Assembly (NCBI GenBank): GCA_004026145.2 | Contig: CP034990.1 | Span: forward strand, 17,500,176 to 17,564,175 | DNA from: Takifugu bimaculatus | Lineage: Eukaryota > Chordata > Actinopteri > Tetraodontiformes > Tetraodontidae | Reading direction: 5' to 3' | DNA length: 64,000 nt | Shown here: piece by piece, positions 38,238 to 51,000 of the stretch | Layout: the number at the start of each line of letters is the position of its first letter | How positions within the stretch are numbered: position 1 is the first letter of the stretch | Notes under the pieces: generated by a model | What the model was told of the DNA's origin: nothing | The model's input: the letters and a program-made list of their open reading frames with translations, nothing else | The model's database searches: none | Program-made: the position numbers and the translations under genes

Positions 38238-41200
38238 TCATGTGTCCAGCCAGGCTGCCACCATCAGCTGCACCAGTAGACCCAGAGTGACACACACAGG
38301 ACCGGTGGCTGAGCCGGAACCCCAGTGATCTCCCTGCAGGGTCACAGTTAATCTAGTCAGTAAACCACGGAGACCATGTGGGTCACCATCAATGACCCGG
38401 GGCAGACTCTACATGGCTCATGCATCCCACGTGAAGCGATGGGAAAGTGCTGGGAGCCTAGAAAGACAGACCAATTTTCACCTCTGAAGTCTACGAGCCG
38501 GTCCTCCCGGGGCGTCAGCACCATCGCCAGAGCCGTCCTCTGCACATCGGACAGAGCAGCCAGCTGATCGTCCGTCACAGCCGCGGCCTGCGTGTACGAG
38601 AACATGCCGATCTGCCTCTGGTCGAACACCACCTGCAGGACAGCCAGAGCGGATCAAATGAGACGCAACCCAGTCCTCCAGAGCTCATTAAAAGATGGTC
38701 CTGGGGGCGTCGGCTCACAGCAAATTTATCAGGCGGTATCATAGCGATGGCCACCGCCGTGACTCCTTCAATTTGCTCTTTCACTAAAGCTGACATGGCC
38801 ATGTCTGGGACACCAGCTGCAGGAAGAGGGGTGAAAAATAGCAGCATTAGAAGGCTTTTCTTAGTCCTGTCACTGATTTACAAGTGGACATTTCACCCCC
38901 AGTACCTGCCAGCACTCCAATTTCAATGAAGACATCTGCTCCCCATGAACTAATCGGGCCAAAAGCGAGGCTGTGGCTCAGCAGACCCACAAGAACCAGC
39001 AGCTGCTCCTCAGAGCACGAGAGCCGAAGCTGGCCCAGCCAGAGCGCCGCCTTACTGCGACCACCAGGGGGCGACACATCACGATCAGGGAGTCAGTGAC
39101 ACCGGGTGTGTAAAAGAGCGCGTGCAGAAGCTCAAATCACAGGCTCACCTGAACTCCACGGCATTGAACAGGTTCATCTCTGTGGTTTTGGCTCCGCACA
39201 CAAGGTGGCCCATCGCCACCAGTGTGCTGGAGTCCAGCTGGCTCGGACTCTGCTTGGTGGAGTTCAGCACCACAGCGAAGAGCACAGCGAGCTGGTTGGA
39301 AACAAGGGTCATTAACGGAGGGGGGGAACCAGGTAGGAGAGCTAAGCCGTACCTGTCTCTGGCTCCAGCTACTGATCGCCCCCACAGCAGCGATGCTCCT
39401 CCGCTCCATCAGTCGGAGGCTGCCGAGCTCCTCCATTGACATCTCCACGGCAACCCCGCCCAGCTGAGCAATCAGGGACTGAGAAAAGGACGAGACCGGG
39501 CCGTGTATCTTCATGGCCGCATTATTCCAGACGGACCCGGTAGAGACAGAACGAACGTTGCGTTAAGGCTGGTCCTAGCGTTAGTCACATCCGAGAGGTT
39601 AAAGCGATGATCCGAACCTCTTTGACTCTCTTGAACACCTCGCTGCGTTGGTAGGATGCAAGAAACGGATCCTGACCCATCAGCTCCAGGCAGCTGGAGA
39701 AGGCCTGGTACAGACATGGCGGTGAGGCTGCTGGACGTCCAGGCGGAGGGGGCCGTCGTGTGCAGAACCTCACAGGTGGGAACCGTAGGAGCAGCTGGGA
39801 CAGACACACACACACACACACACACACGTCATCAGGAGATGCTGCTGATTCCCGAAGAGCAGTAGGAGGGGAATTTTCAGAGCGGCTCATGGGGGTAAAA
39901 GGACGCTCACGGGAGGCAGGATTTATTTTGAGGAAGCCCAGGAAAAACTGCAGGACGAACTGCTGTTTTTCAAAAATCCACTTCCTGTCGCCGTCGTCCA
40001 AACAGCGCAGGCCCACGTCTCCTCTTTCCCACCGCCGCTGGCTCATAAACAGCCTCTCTATTCGCCCCACGGTCATCAGCGCCTGTGGAAACGGGAACGA
40101 CACGCGTAAACAGGCGTGCAACAAGGCCGCCGCCACCTGACCCCGACACCGGCGTCAGCCGTCGGCTCAAATGACAACCCTGACGCCTCACTCTGTTACC
40201 AGAACCAGCGCCTTCAACACGGAATAAATCGGAACAGGGCAGCCGCCTCACCGGGGGAATGTCCTGCAGTTTGTCCTCAGGTAGAAAAAATAGAAATCGG
40301 TCCACCTGGCTGAGCGTCGTCTGGTTCCAGTTCTCCACCGCTCTGCAAGAAAGCATAAGAACGCTTGTTGGGTCGGGCGTTAAAGGAGGGAGGTTACCTC
40401 GGTTCGGAACGGTACCCGAAGGTGGCGGGTTCTTGCAGGATGCGCGCCACGATGTCCATCTTGGTGCGCCTGTAGCAGAGCCCCGACAGGTAATCCAGAT
40501 TCTGGGTAAAAAAGCTGCGGTCCAGCTGAACGAAGACTTCGTCCACCACAAACGGAGCCATGATGCCCAACAAGCGGAACTCCTCCTCCGTGAACAGCCC
40601 TGTGTACATTTCCTGGGAAAAAACGCCATTGGAAACAGGTGAAGCACCTGCATACTTATTTATTTTTTACTTTCTTCCTAGCAACAAGTCTCTATGGCAA
40701 TGCAGTGGCACCACCGACCATCCTCTGCAGCATTTTGTCCACCACCAGTTCCTGTTCGGTCCTGGACAACATGAGAAAATACACATATTCCTTGTTGATC
40801 ATGATCCTCAGGGTGTCCATCATTCCCGCTGGGAACTTCTTAATGGTGCTCACCCTGCAGGAAACAACACAGCACATCTCATTTGCTCTGGCTAGCTGCC
40901 ATTATCTTACACCAGCTGCCATTAAGCCTTGCTAACTGCCGTTCCTTTGATTCCCGGAAGCTAGCTTAGCAGGCTCTGGGTCACTTACGGCATGGACAGG
41001 GCAATCTCAGCCCCGAGGTCCTGAAGAAGCTCGGAGAAGAACTCAAACTGATAGAGCTTATCAATCACGCACGTTTTCTGTCCAGAAGAAGAAAGACACG
41101 TGGGGGAACCCGCATTAACAACCCGCATTAACAATCGATGCTTGCCCTAATATAAGCGTTCACCAGGGAGGTGTGAAGAGGGCCGGGCTGCTGTCTGAGG

Positions 41201-44200
41201 AGTGTCAGGATTTTTCGCACCGCGGGACGAGAGGGATCAGCCCGGAAACGTTCTTGTAAGACCTCACAGCTCACACCCTGTCCCAGTGTTCCCAGACTCC
41301 TGATGAGACGAAGGAAAAGGGTTGAACGTGGGCCGAATCAATAATAAACGATAAGAACTCTACTCACAGGAAGTCCTGTTTGATTGAGTCTGGTTTGGCG
41401 TCCTTCAGCTCTTTGAATATGGCTTTAGCCTGAGGATGGACATGGAAACGTCCGTACGTTGTCATCCTGACTGTTCATACATGGGGGGAACAACACTGCC
41501 CCTATTTTCCAAAGGAAAAACAAATTGCAGCCTGCCCCTGCGGATACCTGCTGCGTGTTCCAGGGTTTCATGGACACGGCTGTCACGTTGTTTACGAGCT
41601 GATGTGTTCTGGCCTGAACGCTGAGCAGAGGGGTGGAAGCCAGCAGAGGCTCCACGTCGTCCAACCACCTGGTTACTTCAGGAAAACCCTGAGAAGGAGA
41701 AGAGTTCCTGGTAAAAAGTGCCTCTTTTCCAGTTCTCAATCATCATCATCTTCATTTACGTGTGTGTGTGTGTGTGTTATACCCAGAGTTTGGTGGCCAC
41801 AGCGTTGGCCTGTGTTGGGCTGAGGCCTGGTGTTTGCCGGGCCATGGCGGGCAGAGACGAAAGCAGCCTGTCAGAGGTCAGGCTCAGAAAGGTCTCCGCC
41901 TTCATCCCGACCACGAGCGAGCCGAGCTCCTCCAGCTGTCCCGGAGCCGTCAGCTGGGGAGGGAAAGCGACGGTGTGGGGATCAGGCGGCGAGAACGTCC
42001 ACCCCCCAAAAAAAGTCACATCACGATGAATAACTCACGGTGCTACTGGGAGACACTTTGTCTACGATGATGGCAGCCTGGAAAAGGAGAGAATAGCAGG
42101 AACTTAGGGGGGGGGGGGGTCAGCACTGGGGTCAAAGGGCAGCAGCCTGGCTACCTGTCAGCTGTTCCACAGGTCTTGCCAGCTGCCTTCAAACCCAACC
42201 ATGTATGACAAATAGATGCTCCTGCAGTGAATGTGGCCCCCCCCCCCACCCCCAAATTCACCGACACCTGATAGTTATTCCAATCTCGCGGTAAAATGAG
42301 GTAAAAACGCCCCCCATTGTCTACCTGTGCAGGACTGAATTCAGTGGAGCTGAGGGCCAGGAGGGTGGCGAGCAGCTGCGGCAGCGTGAGGGCCTGCAGG
42401 AACGGAGCGCCCAAGAACGGCAGGAAGGGGGACAGCTCCGCCAGGCGGGCTGGTCCGAGAGACGAGGGGGTCTTTAGGTCAGCGTTGTCCAGCAGCAGAC
42501 TGGAAACCTGCACAGCGCGAGAAGCTTTTCCTTTTAGATTTAAACGTTAAAGCAGGACGCGATAAAGATGTTTGATATTCCCACCAGACGACTGGGGAGG
42601 CTGCGTTTAGCACGTGTGCAGTTCAGGATGATGGTCTGGATGACCCCAAAGGTTCCAGAGTCTTTGTACACCAGCAGATCCTCCGGGTCTGCCAGGCACG
42701 ACAGGTTACCCAGCCTGGAATCACAGACGTTAGTGTCTGAAACCCGAAGGTCGTACAAAATAAAGAGCTCTTATCATAAACCAAACCACAGAAAAGCTTT
42801 AGAAAATGACATCAAAAGGCTGCTAAAACACAAAAAGTCTTCAAACCAAAATGACTATTTGAGTTTGTGAAGACTGTGGAAATGCAGCAAGGAAGAGAAA
42901 CCTGGTGAATTCCTGAGCTGTGAGGTTCCTGAAGGTGCCGGTGATGCGTTGAGCGATGAACTCCTGTTTCAGCGGCGTGAGCGTGTTCCTCCGCAGCACT
43001 TCCAGCCCCTCCAACAGCTGCGGATACACAATCCATCACTAGTGTTCAACGGCAAACTCGGACAGAAACCCTTAAACATTAAAACATGTATTAGTCCAGA
43101 CATTCATTTCTGGGGTAACACGTTAGCGGTACATGTTTTTCTAAATCATCAATCTCGTAATCAGCAACAAAACAACGCATGCTAACCTAGCTCGCTAGCT
43201 AATCTTTAAAACAACAGGCAAGGAATTAGCAGAGTATAATACATGGAGAAGCAATGGTCACATATTAGGGACATGTCCTCACAGCTCTGGAAGGTGACAA
43301 AGCTAATGGAAAATACAGGACTTCCTGTTTCATTCATGTCTCTAACCCTAACAAATCCCAACCCTAACATAACCCTGACCCTTCATTCCCGTCTTTACTT
43401 ATTGAACACGAGCTGCGAGGACACAACCCGCCGCGGTGACGGCAGAAGGCGGCAGATCGCCGCTATGCAACGAGCCGCTCTTCCGTTCCCCGGGCAGAGC
43501 TCTGGCTTCCTCGGGTTTCCCAGCCAGGTGTCAGAGCTCAGAGATCTGTTACCTGAGCCGGTGAGAGGTGTTGGAAGTCGTGGAAGGGCAGGTAGGCGAT
43601 CAGGTTTCCGGTGTCTCTGATGATGGATGGGGGGCCGAGGGTGATGTTGGACGGGCTCAAAGCTTTACCGTACCACACACCAAAGGCCAGACGCTGGTTC
43701 TGATTCATGCGCCACATGTTCCTGTTAATGGTTTCTCTCCTGGAAAGGAATCAAATACATTCTGTTGTGCCGCACCGATTTACCCAGCTATCAACTATCT
43801 GCTGGTCTCTGTGAGGAAGTGACATCATTTCCACTTCCCTCACGGCTGATTTTACAGCACGTGCCGGTCTGAGATACACACTTTGGATTCTGTTTTACCT
43901 TTAATGACAGCAAATGCCTTCACACTGTGAATGAGGTCTATCTCACCTGGAATCTAGTCAGCCAGGTCGTTTCCTTTACTTAGGATGCATAATGCATGTT
44001 CAGCTGTAACAGGACTCACATGGTCCCGCCGGACACCTACAGGCCCAAGCTAACTACCTGCTAACTTCAGGGTTATTAAGTCTGGCGCCTCCCTCCAGAG
44101 CAGATGCTCAGGTGAAAGAATGCTCCATTTAGTAATGGTTGGGACGAATTTTACTAATTTGATCCGGACTTTCGCCGCTTACACGGTGGTGCTGTTCTGC

Positions 44201-44850
44201 AGCGCTGGCAACGCCTGGATATCAGCCGGAGTGGCCGTCACCAGCAGCGGCACCACATCAGGGAAGAGACTGTCATCTGCCGTCAGGTGCTTCTGGAACA
44301 GCACCGACGCCATGATGGACAGGTACGCGTCAGACAACTGCCGAACACACGACCAGTACACTATTACAGTAGTCGTGTAAAAAAACAACAACAATCTGAT
44401 TATTTTGGGATTCCTGCGGAAGGACGTTGACCTGCAGCGTGTCTCTGTTCCTGTCGTAGTACTGAAGGATCAGTCGGACGGTGGCAACGTGGGCCGACCC
44501 GAGCACAGACTCCAGGCTGCTCAGCGGTATGCTGAAGTACTCCTGCGCACAGAAAAACACACAACAAAATAAGAGAAAACCAGCACCACTAAAAATCACA
44601 ACACCAACAAATGTGTGCAAACATCTAAATGGCTGAAGCCTCGACGAGTGAGGACAGGTGGCTTTTCAACCAAGTGAAATCATTTAATAAGAGATTCTAG
44701 TGTTAATTTGTTAAAAATCGTAATCGTGTGGATGTAAAAAGGTAACAAAGAGCTAGGAAGCTGTTATTTTAGGTAAATCACCTTAATGATGAAGGACTGC
44801 TCACTGGTGGCATCTCTTGTGGTCTTCATCAAGTTTGTTAGGACTCTCTA

Positions 44851-44899
<49 letters not shown>

Positions 44900-47800
44900 C
44901 AATGTTAACTTACACTCTCAGGGGCCCTTGATGATGCTAAGACCACCTACCCCGAAGCATTGCAGCAACACCCTCTTTTTAGCGAAGTTGTCTTCGTTCT
45001 TGAGGTACTCGATGACGGTCTCCAGCACTTTCCTTCGTATGTTCTCGGTCACGTGCAGGGAGACGTTCCTGACCTCCTCCAAGGCCAGAAGAACGACCAC
45101 GGTGGAGCTGACTGCCTGCTCCAGCACGGCAGCCACAGGCGCACTAAGCAGATACTCCATATTGGATCCCAGACTTTCCACCCAGCAGTGTGCCATCATC
45201 TGCAGGGCCGCGCCCTGACCGGCCCCGGGCTCGCAGGCCGAGGCCAGATCAGTTGAGCAGGTCCAGTTGAACTGCCTCGCCAGATTCCAGACCAGGCAGG
45301 TAGCGTTGCCGTTGCTGGTGGTGGTGGTGGTGGTGGTGGGGGTTGTGAAGTTAGTGAAGGTGCTACACATGCTGCCGACCCACCTACTGGCGGGCTCCTG
45401 GGACAGACGAAATCGTAGACCTGCGTTGGGACAAACGACGGAGACAAACCTGGTTTGGTCATGTTCCCAGCAGAGAGTCAGGAGAGAAACATCTGGGAGA
45501 GTTATGGTCCAGCTGGAGTACTGGCACTGCTCTGAAGGGTTGAACCCGCCGACTCCTCCCTTCCCCCCATCGCCACCAGGCTCCGATTGGTTAGCGCAGT
45601 GCTGGATCAGCCAGCCGTTGTCCTGGTTGGCCAGCAGGTTTTGGAGGACCGTAGTGTTGGCGCAGACTTTGGACGAGAAGTTCTGAGGGTCCTTCTCAGC
45701 ACATAGGGCTAGATCAGTCATGTCCACTATGATAGGGCGGGTCCACTCAGAGTACCTGCACAGCTGAGGAGCAATTCACAACAGATAACTTAACATTTGA
45801 GTTAACATTCGAGTATCCAGGTAAGAGCTCACCTGTGCTAACAGCCCTGCTTCGTCGATGTTGGAGCAGACCGACTTCAGCCACGTGTTCTGTGGGTCTC
45901 GTGAAAGCTTTTCAAAAACATCCCACTTGGCAGCAGACGTTCTTCTCAAAAGCAGCCCGGATCGTTCTGCCAACAGAGCGCGACCACCGAGTCGTCCACC
46001 TGCCGCTCCCCCCAGGTGCTATAGTCGCACCAGTCGGCGATGTCGAAGGGCCGAGTGGGCTCTGGTGTGAGCAGTGCTGAGAGAAGTGCTGCAGTGGTCT
46101 CCAAGCCAGGCGTTCCCCTGGTCGACCAGCAGTTTGTTCAGAAAGGTCGCGTTGGTGCACACCTCCCGGGTGAAGCCGCTGTGATCAAAGCGGATGCACT
46201 GAGACAAAAGATCAAAGCTGATTTTCGACACGTCGCGCCACTCTGAGTAACGGCAGGAGTCCAGTGTGCAGGGAGCCTTTGTCCTGGTGCTGGTGGTGGA
46301 AGGGTCAGGGCGGAGCAGTTCGGCATGAGCCGCCCATTTTCAGGGTTGGAGAATAAAATCATGAACAAGCCGGTGTTCTGACAGACAAGTCTGCTCAGTC
46401 TGGGACCGTCCAGGTTCAGACAGAACTCTAATAAGGCGGGGGCCACGGGGTCTGTGGGCTGGACGACCCAATGGTCATACTCACAGAAGTGATCCACCAG
46501 GTAACTGGGGTCTGCGGAGGAGTTAGCGCAGTATCCGTACAGCCAGCTGTTAGCCCGATCCGACAGCAGCTTCCTCATCAGCAGCGCATTCGCGCACACA
46601 CGCGTCACAAATTCCTCGCGCTCGTTATCGCTGCATAACGAGACCAGGACGGCTTCCACGCCGTTCTCCAGCCAGCTGTTGTAGTCACATGCCAGCTGCT
46701 GGAGGTTGGAGGCTTCCCTAGCGACCCGGTGAGGAACAGTTTCCTGGGAAGGTGGCACGTGTTCAGTCGGGCAGTTGGCCGCCTTGTCGACGAACGGCGA
46801 CACCAGCGCCTGAACGGCAGAACACATGTTGCTCCAAACCTGCTCCATCTGGTTGGTGTCGAGGGAGCTCAGAGCCTGGCACAAGGTGAGCAGAGACGGA
46901 GAAGACCCCGGCTCCGGAGGACGCCAGGACGTTCGCGCACAGGGTGTCGTTGAGCTCAGCCAGGTTGGGGTGGTCGCACTTGAGGAGAACATTGCGGTAA
47001 TCGTCAGCCTCGTTGGGGAACGTCCGCTGGAACGTGACTCTGGGAGTGCTCCGGCACTCGGTTCCCTGGGTAGGTGCACACCTGACTGTTCTGGAACCAG
47101 GAAGACCGCCAGGAGGATGTTGACGAGGGAGCTGCCCAGAGACCAGCTCACGTTGTGGCTCATCCCCCTAAACACAGCAGGAATAAGTACAAGTGCAAGT
47201 CGTCATTGGTTTATTTGATACCGTTCAGGGGTTTGAGCTGATGTCTCACCACATGAGGAGCTGCTTGAGGTCTCCTGCAGGACCAGAAAAGAACTTTGTG
47301 ACCACCCATTTACACCAGGCCCGTTTCTATATGTCTGGATACTGTTTTACCTTGCTCGCAGGTCTCTCTGTCAGTCCAAGGAAGGTGTTCTGATCCCAAA
47401 CTGTAGCGCTAGTTTGACATAGTCCGCCGGAACCTGGAGCAACGTCCCCACAAACTTTAAGGCGTAGGTCACGGTTGCATCTATGAGGCCCCTCAGGGTG
47501 CTGAGCAGATTTCCAGGAGGCAAACTGGACAGCGTGGTTAAGATCGACTGTTGGAGGCTGGGTAACGCCCCAGACGTGGACCCCCCCACCCTGAGAGAGG
47601 CCCCGGCAGTTTCTGCACCCCCTGGGACCCAGAGTGCACGTCCGGGACCTCACCGTCGACACAAATCCCAAGAGAGGTTTTATCAAGTCTAGCGACATGG
47701 CCCTGGTCAGGTCGGCCTCAGGTCCACAGTCCCGTCTCCCGGACAGGACGCAGACCGCCGTCCTGGGCAGCTCCTCGAGGAACCGCTCCGTCAGCAGCGC

Positions 47801-48005
47801 TTGGAAGACTCTGTGGAAGTTGCTCAGGGAGCTGGAATATTCGTTGAGGTCGGGACTCTCTGCCGGGACGCTGTGCACGTCTTCACCTTCGGACACGGCG
47901 TGGATCTGACGGAGGACCTTCTGGACGTCCTCCTCCAGCCTGACGGCCTCCTCACGAGGCTGCTGCGACCTTCTCTCAATTAGTTTGGACTGTGGATGCA
48001 CTTGC
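38238..48005 (-). CDS. strc: Stereocilin, nearly complete, with single-base indels
   Basis: Extracellular protein of the stereocilin/otoancorin/mesothelin superfamily; in mammals it forms the horizontal top connectors and tectorial-membrane attachments of hair-cell stereocilia. Exons run from 47351-48005 and 47250-47274 through two large ones (45833-47167, 44951-45763) and about 24 small ones (44782-44847, 44432-44542, 44183-44337, 43553-43739, 42902-43017, 42585-42714 ... 38719-38816, 38482-38632) to the last, 38238 to about 38329. About 1,980 residues are encoded (human about 1,775). Diagnostic matches to stereocilin: CEQGDLKQLLMWGMSHN near the N-terminus and VVFDQRQIGMFSYTQAAAVT near the end. 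The end is hydrophobic (PVCVTLGLLVQLMVAAWL), suggesting a GPI anchor. At least nine single-base indels, mostly +1, lie in 47351-48005, 45833-47167 and 39618-39794. Other exons are clean with matching phases. The signal-peptide exon was not placed. Confidence 0.92.
39803..39827 (-). repeat. (CA)n, a UG tract at an STRC 3' splice site
   Basis: About 12 CA units on the plus strand, read as UG in STRC pre-mRNA. The tract ends within 10 bases of the acceptor for exon 39618-39794. Confidence 0.93.
41758..41778 (-). repeat. (GT)n, a CA tract at an STRC 5' splice site
   Basis: About 10 GT units on the plus strand, read as CA in STRC RNA. The tract starts four bases after the donor GT that ends exon 41783-41953. 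Confidence 0.92.
44851..44897 (-). repeat. (CA)n, a UG tract at an STRC 3' splice site
   Basis: About 23 CA units on the plus strand, read as a UG repeat in STRC pre-mRNA. The tract ends three bases before exon 44782-44847, in place of a normal polypyrimidine tract. Confidence 0.95.
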
Positions 48006-51000
48006 CTGAAGAAAATCCCTGGACCAACGTTTGCTGATATCACTAAATATATTTGACTCTGACATCAAAGTGATGGTTGAAACTTTAATTACGACAGAAC
48101 ATTTATATCATTTCTATTACTTTTATCCGGAAGAGTTGATATTTATTCATTCACTTACTTGAACTAGCAGAAACCCGGTTATATCCCCGGTGACCGACCT
48201 TTCACACCGTGCTACTCACCAAAAACGATGCACGCCGTGCACGTGGATGCTGGCCGCCACATTTTTGCTGATCCCGATTGAACGTCCAAAAACCAAAAAA
48301 AAATTAGATCCAATATCAAATCCAATAGCTGAAATCCTGTTGGCGACCAGAACCTTCGTCTGGCTTCATCATCGATGGAGGTTGGAGCGGATGCGGGTCT
48401 GCTCGTCACCGAGACTCCGGCACAGGAAACCACGGCTGCTCGGGGGATTTCTGCAACCGAGCCGACAGTCGGTGCTGAATTATTGACGAGGGGAGCTGAT
48501 TAACTCCTGAGTGTGACACCCGAGTCCGGGTCAAAGGTCGGCCCGGCAGACTGGACGCACACAGCACCATCCAGAACAGCTGAACGAACCGTTACTGCAG
48601 GGGATCGAGTCTTAAGAATTGTGGAATCCACATAGGTTATCGCGTCTTCAACTGGAGATATTATGGGATGTGTTTTTATTGTGGCAGCTCAGAGGTTTCT
48701 GATGTCAGGAATTACCACAGGGGGGGCGCTGTTGCTTATAAAACGTTAGAATATTCCCTTTAGCTAGCAGCACTTCATCTCACGTCATCCCCGGTGTTGG
48801 AGAAATAAAAACAAAGATCATTTGTAAAGAGTTTTAACTTTAAAACTTTGTTTCAGAAATTCATTGTAACGGTATATACACTTTACAATAGCATATAGCC
48901 TGATGGCTAACAGATGTCTTAAAACATTTTAAATACATCTTCAGCACAAATAGCAATTCTTGCAAGTAGAATGGCTTAAAGGATACTGAAAAATAAAACC
49001 AAAAATCATTAACACGACGGGGTTTTTTTTTTCCTGCAGAAAAAGTGCCATGATTAAAATTTAATTCAGGACTTTCCCACAAAGCAAGCGGTTTTTCTAC
49101 ATGCTAGTTTCAACAGTTCAGTAACATTGCGCTAAACTAAACATACAGGTATTTGTAAGAAAAAACACTCCATCTGAAGTAAAGTTAAATCTTCATTAAT
49201 ACATTTAAAAAGTAGATATGACATGCCTTTTGAAATCAAAAATACAAAAGATTTTCCTTACTTTAAGGATTTTTTTTAAAACATGAAGCTGCATGTATTG
49301 TACAATACTCAGTGTACAATTATACTGGTAATGCACATAAAAATGAGCTGGGTGGAAGATCAAACACCTCCCACCCATCCGTCCGTCCGTCCGTCCACCA
49401 GAGACACGCCGAGACAAAGTTCCAGAGAAATCAAAGACAAAGAGCCCGCTTTGATGTTGAGCCCAGCTGGGCTGCACTACAAGGTGAGGCTAGCATGCTA
49501 AAAGCTGGAAGTCGGGATGGTCGTTAGGGGAGGGGCTACCGCCGTACGACCACGGGACTCGCTTCCTCGACCATGTACGTCGTCGTTGAGTAAGACTGCA
49601 CCCCATGATTAATTTACATTCATAGTCTGGACATATGTACACGCAACCGTCCGCCTGAGCGAGCACACACACACACACACGCACGCACACACACACACAC
49701 ACACTCCGGTGGCCTGGAGCGCTTTGACTCCAACACAGACTAAATTCTTGGGAGCTGCTGACCTCTGGTGGTGAAATAAAAAGGCAAAAGAGGAACTGGG
49801 CTGTGAGGAACAGGCGTTGTTGTGGTGGGGGCAACGCAGGGGGTGGGGGGGTGGACCTCTGAAACTGCAGTACATGATACGCACGGCACGCTACGACAGG
49901 CGGCGAGGAAGGGCGGGCTCCTCGGTCTCGGTATCAGCAGAGCTCTGATTGTCTCCTATCTTAGCAGAGTCACATGGCACTGAAAAGGCAAATCTGGACA
50001 CTTCTGCTTTCACTTAAAATGCACTTTGATTCACAATCCGACGACGACAAAGAAAAAGAAGCTCTCCATCCCCCCCCCCCCACCTAATTATCCCAGAGGT
50101 TTAAGCTAGCTCGTTTGGGCAAATCTATTTGAGGAAATACTGCACGACAGACTGAAGCCTCCGAACACAAAACCCACACTTCTGCAGAAACTTTACCTCA
50201 CTTTTAAACGACGACGACGACAAAAAGATAAAACCACCGGGTAAAAATGTCAGTTTGGCTCAAGTGTCTGGCTGAAATGGGGCTGATCCACATTCACGCG
50301 GTTACACGACACTTAAAAACGCATGAACACAAAGTCTAAAAAGGAAAAAAAAAGAAAAAAGAAAAGCAGGTTGGATAGAGAAGAGCATGTTGCTGGTGCC
50401 AGATGTGGCTGGTTCGGAGTCTGGCCATCACTTTTCTCATCGGGACACGGCGGTCGACGTGCGCTACATTAGCCAGGATGCTACCATCACAGGACACAAC
50501 AGAAGGAAACCCGGCTTAGCCAGAACGCTCGATTAGGAGTGAAAGACAACACTGATTATAGCTCTAAAAATCAAAGACTATTGTTAAAGAAAGGCTAACA
50601 TCGACACGTATCACTGGGAAAATGAATGCCCTCGAACCTTTACAAGATTTCAGATTTACAGGCCAAGAGTCTTAAATCCCAACATCCAATAAGAAACCGG
50701 TTAAATAAACCTCCATTTGTTACCACAAATGGGGACTTCATTTAACTCTGCAGTGGACCGTCACCCAAACACTCAGAACTGCCCCCCCACCCCCCAATAC
50801 ACACAGAATCAAACATTTGAAAACATGAACACTAAAGTCAACTCGGCTACGGAGGAATGCATATGCTCTCCAAGGCTACAGCGTAGGTGTGTGTGTGTGT
50901 GTGTGTGTGATAGAAACACACACACAGGTTGGTTTACAGGCCATTTACAGACACTGTAGCCAGGCTGGAGTTAAATCACCGGTGTCAACAGTGCGAGCAC

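Noticed and set aside
45267..45686. Long plus-strand frame inside STRC
   Set aside because: It is the antisense shadow of the clean STRC exon 44951-45763 and encodes low-complexity valine runs from the GGT repeat.
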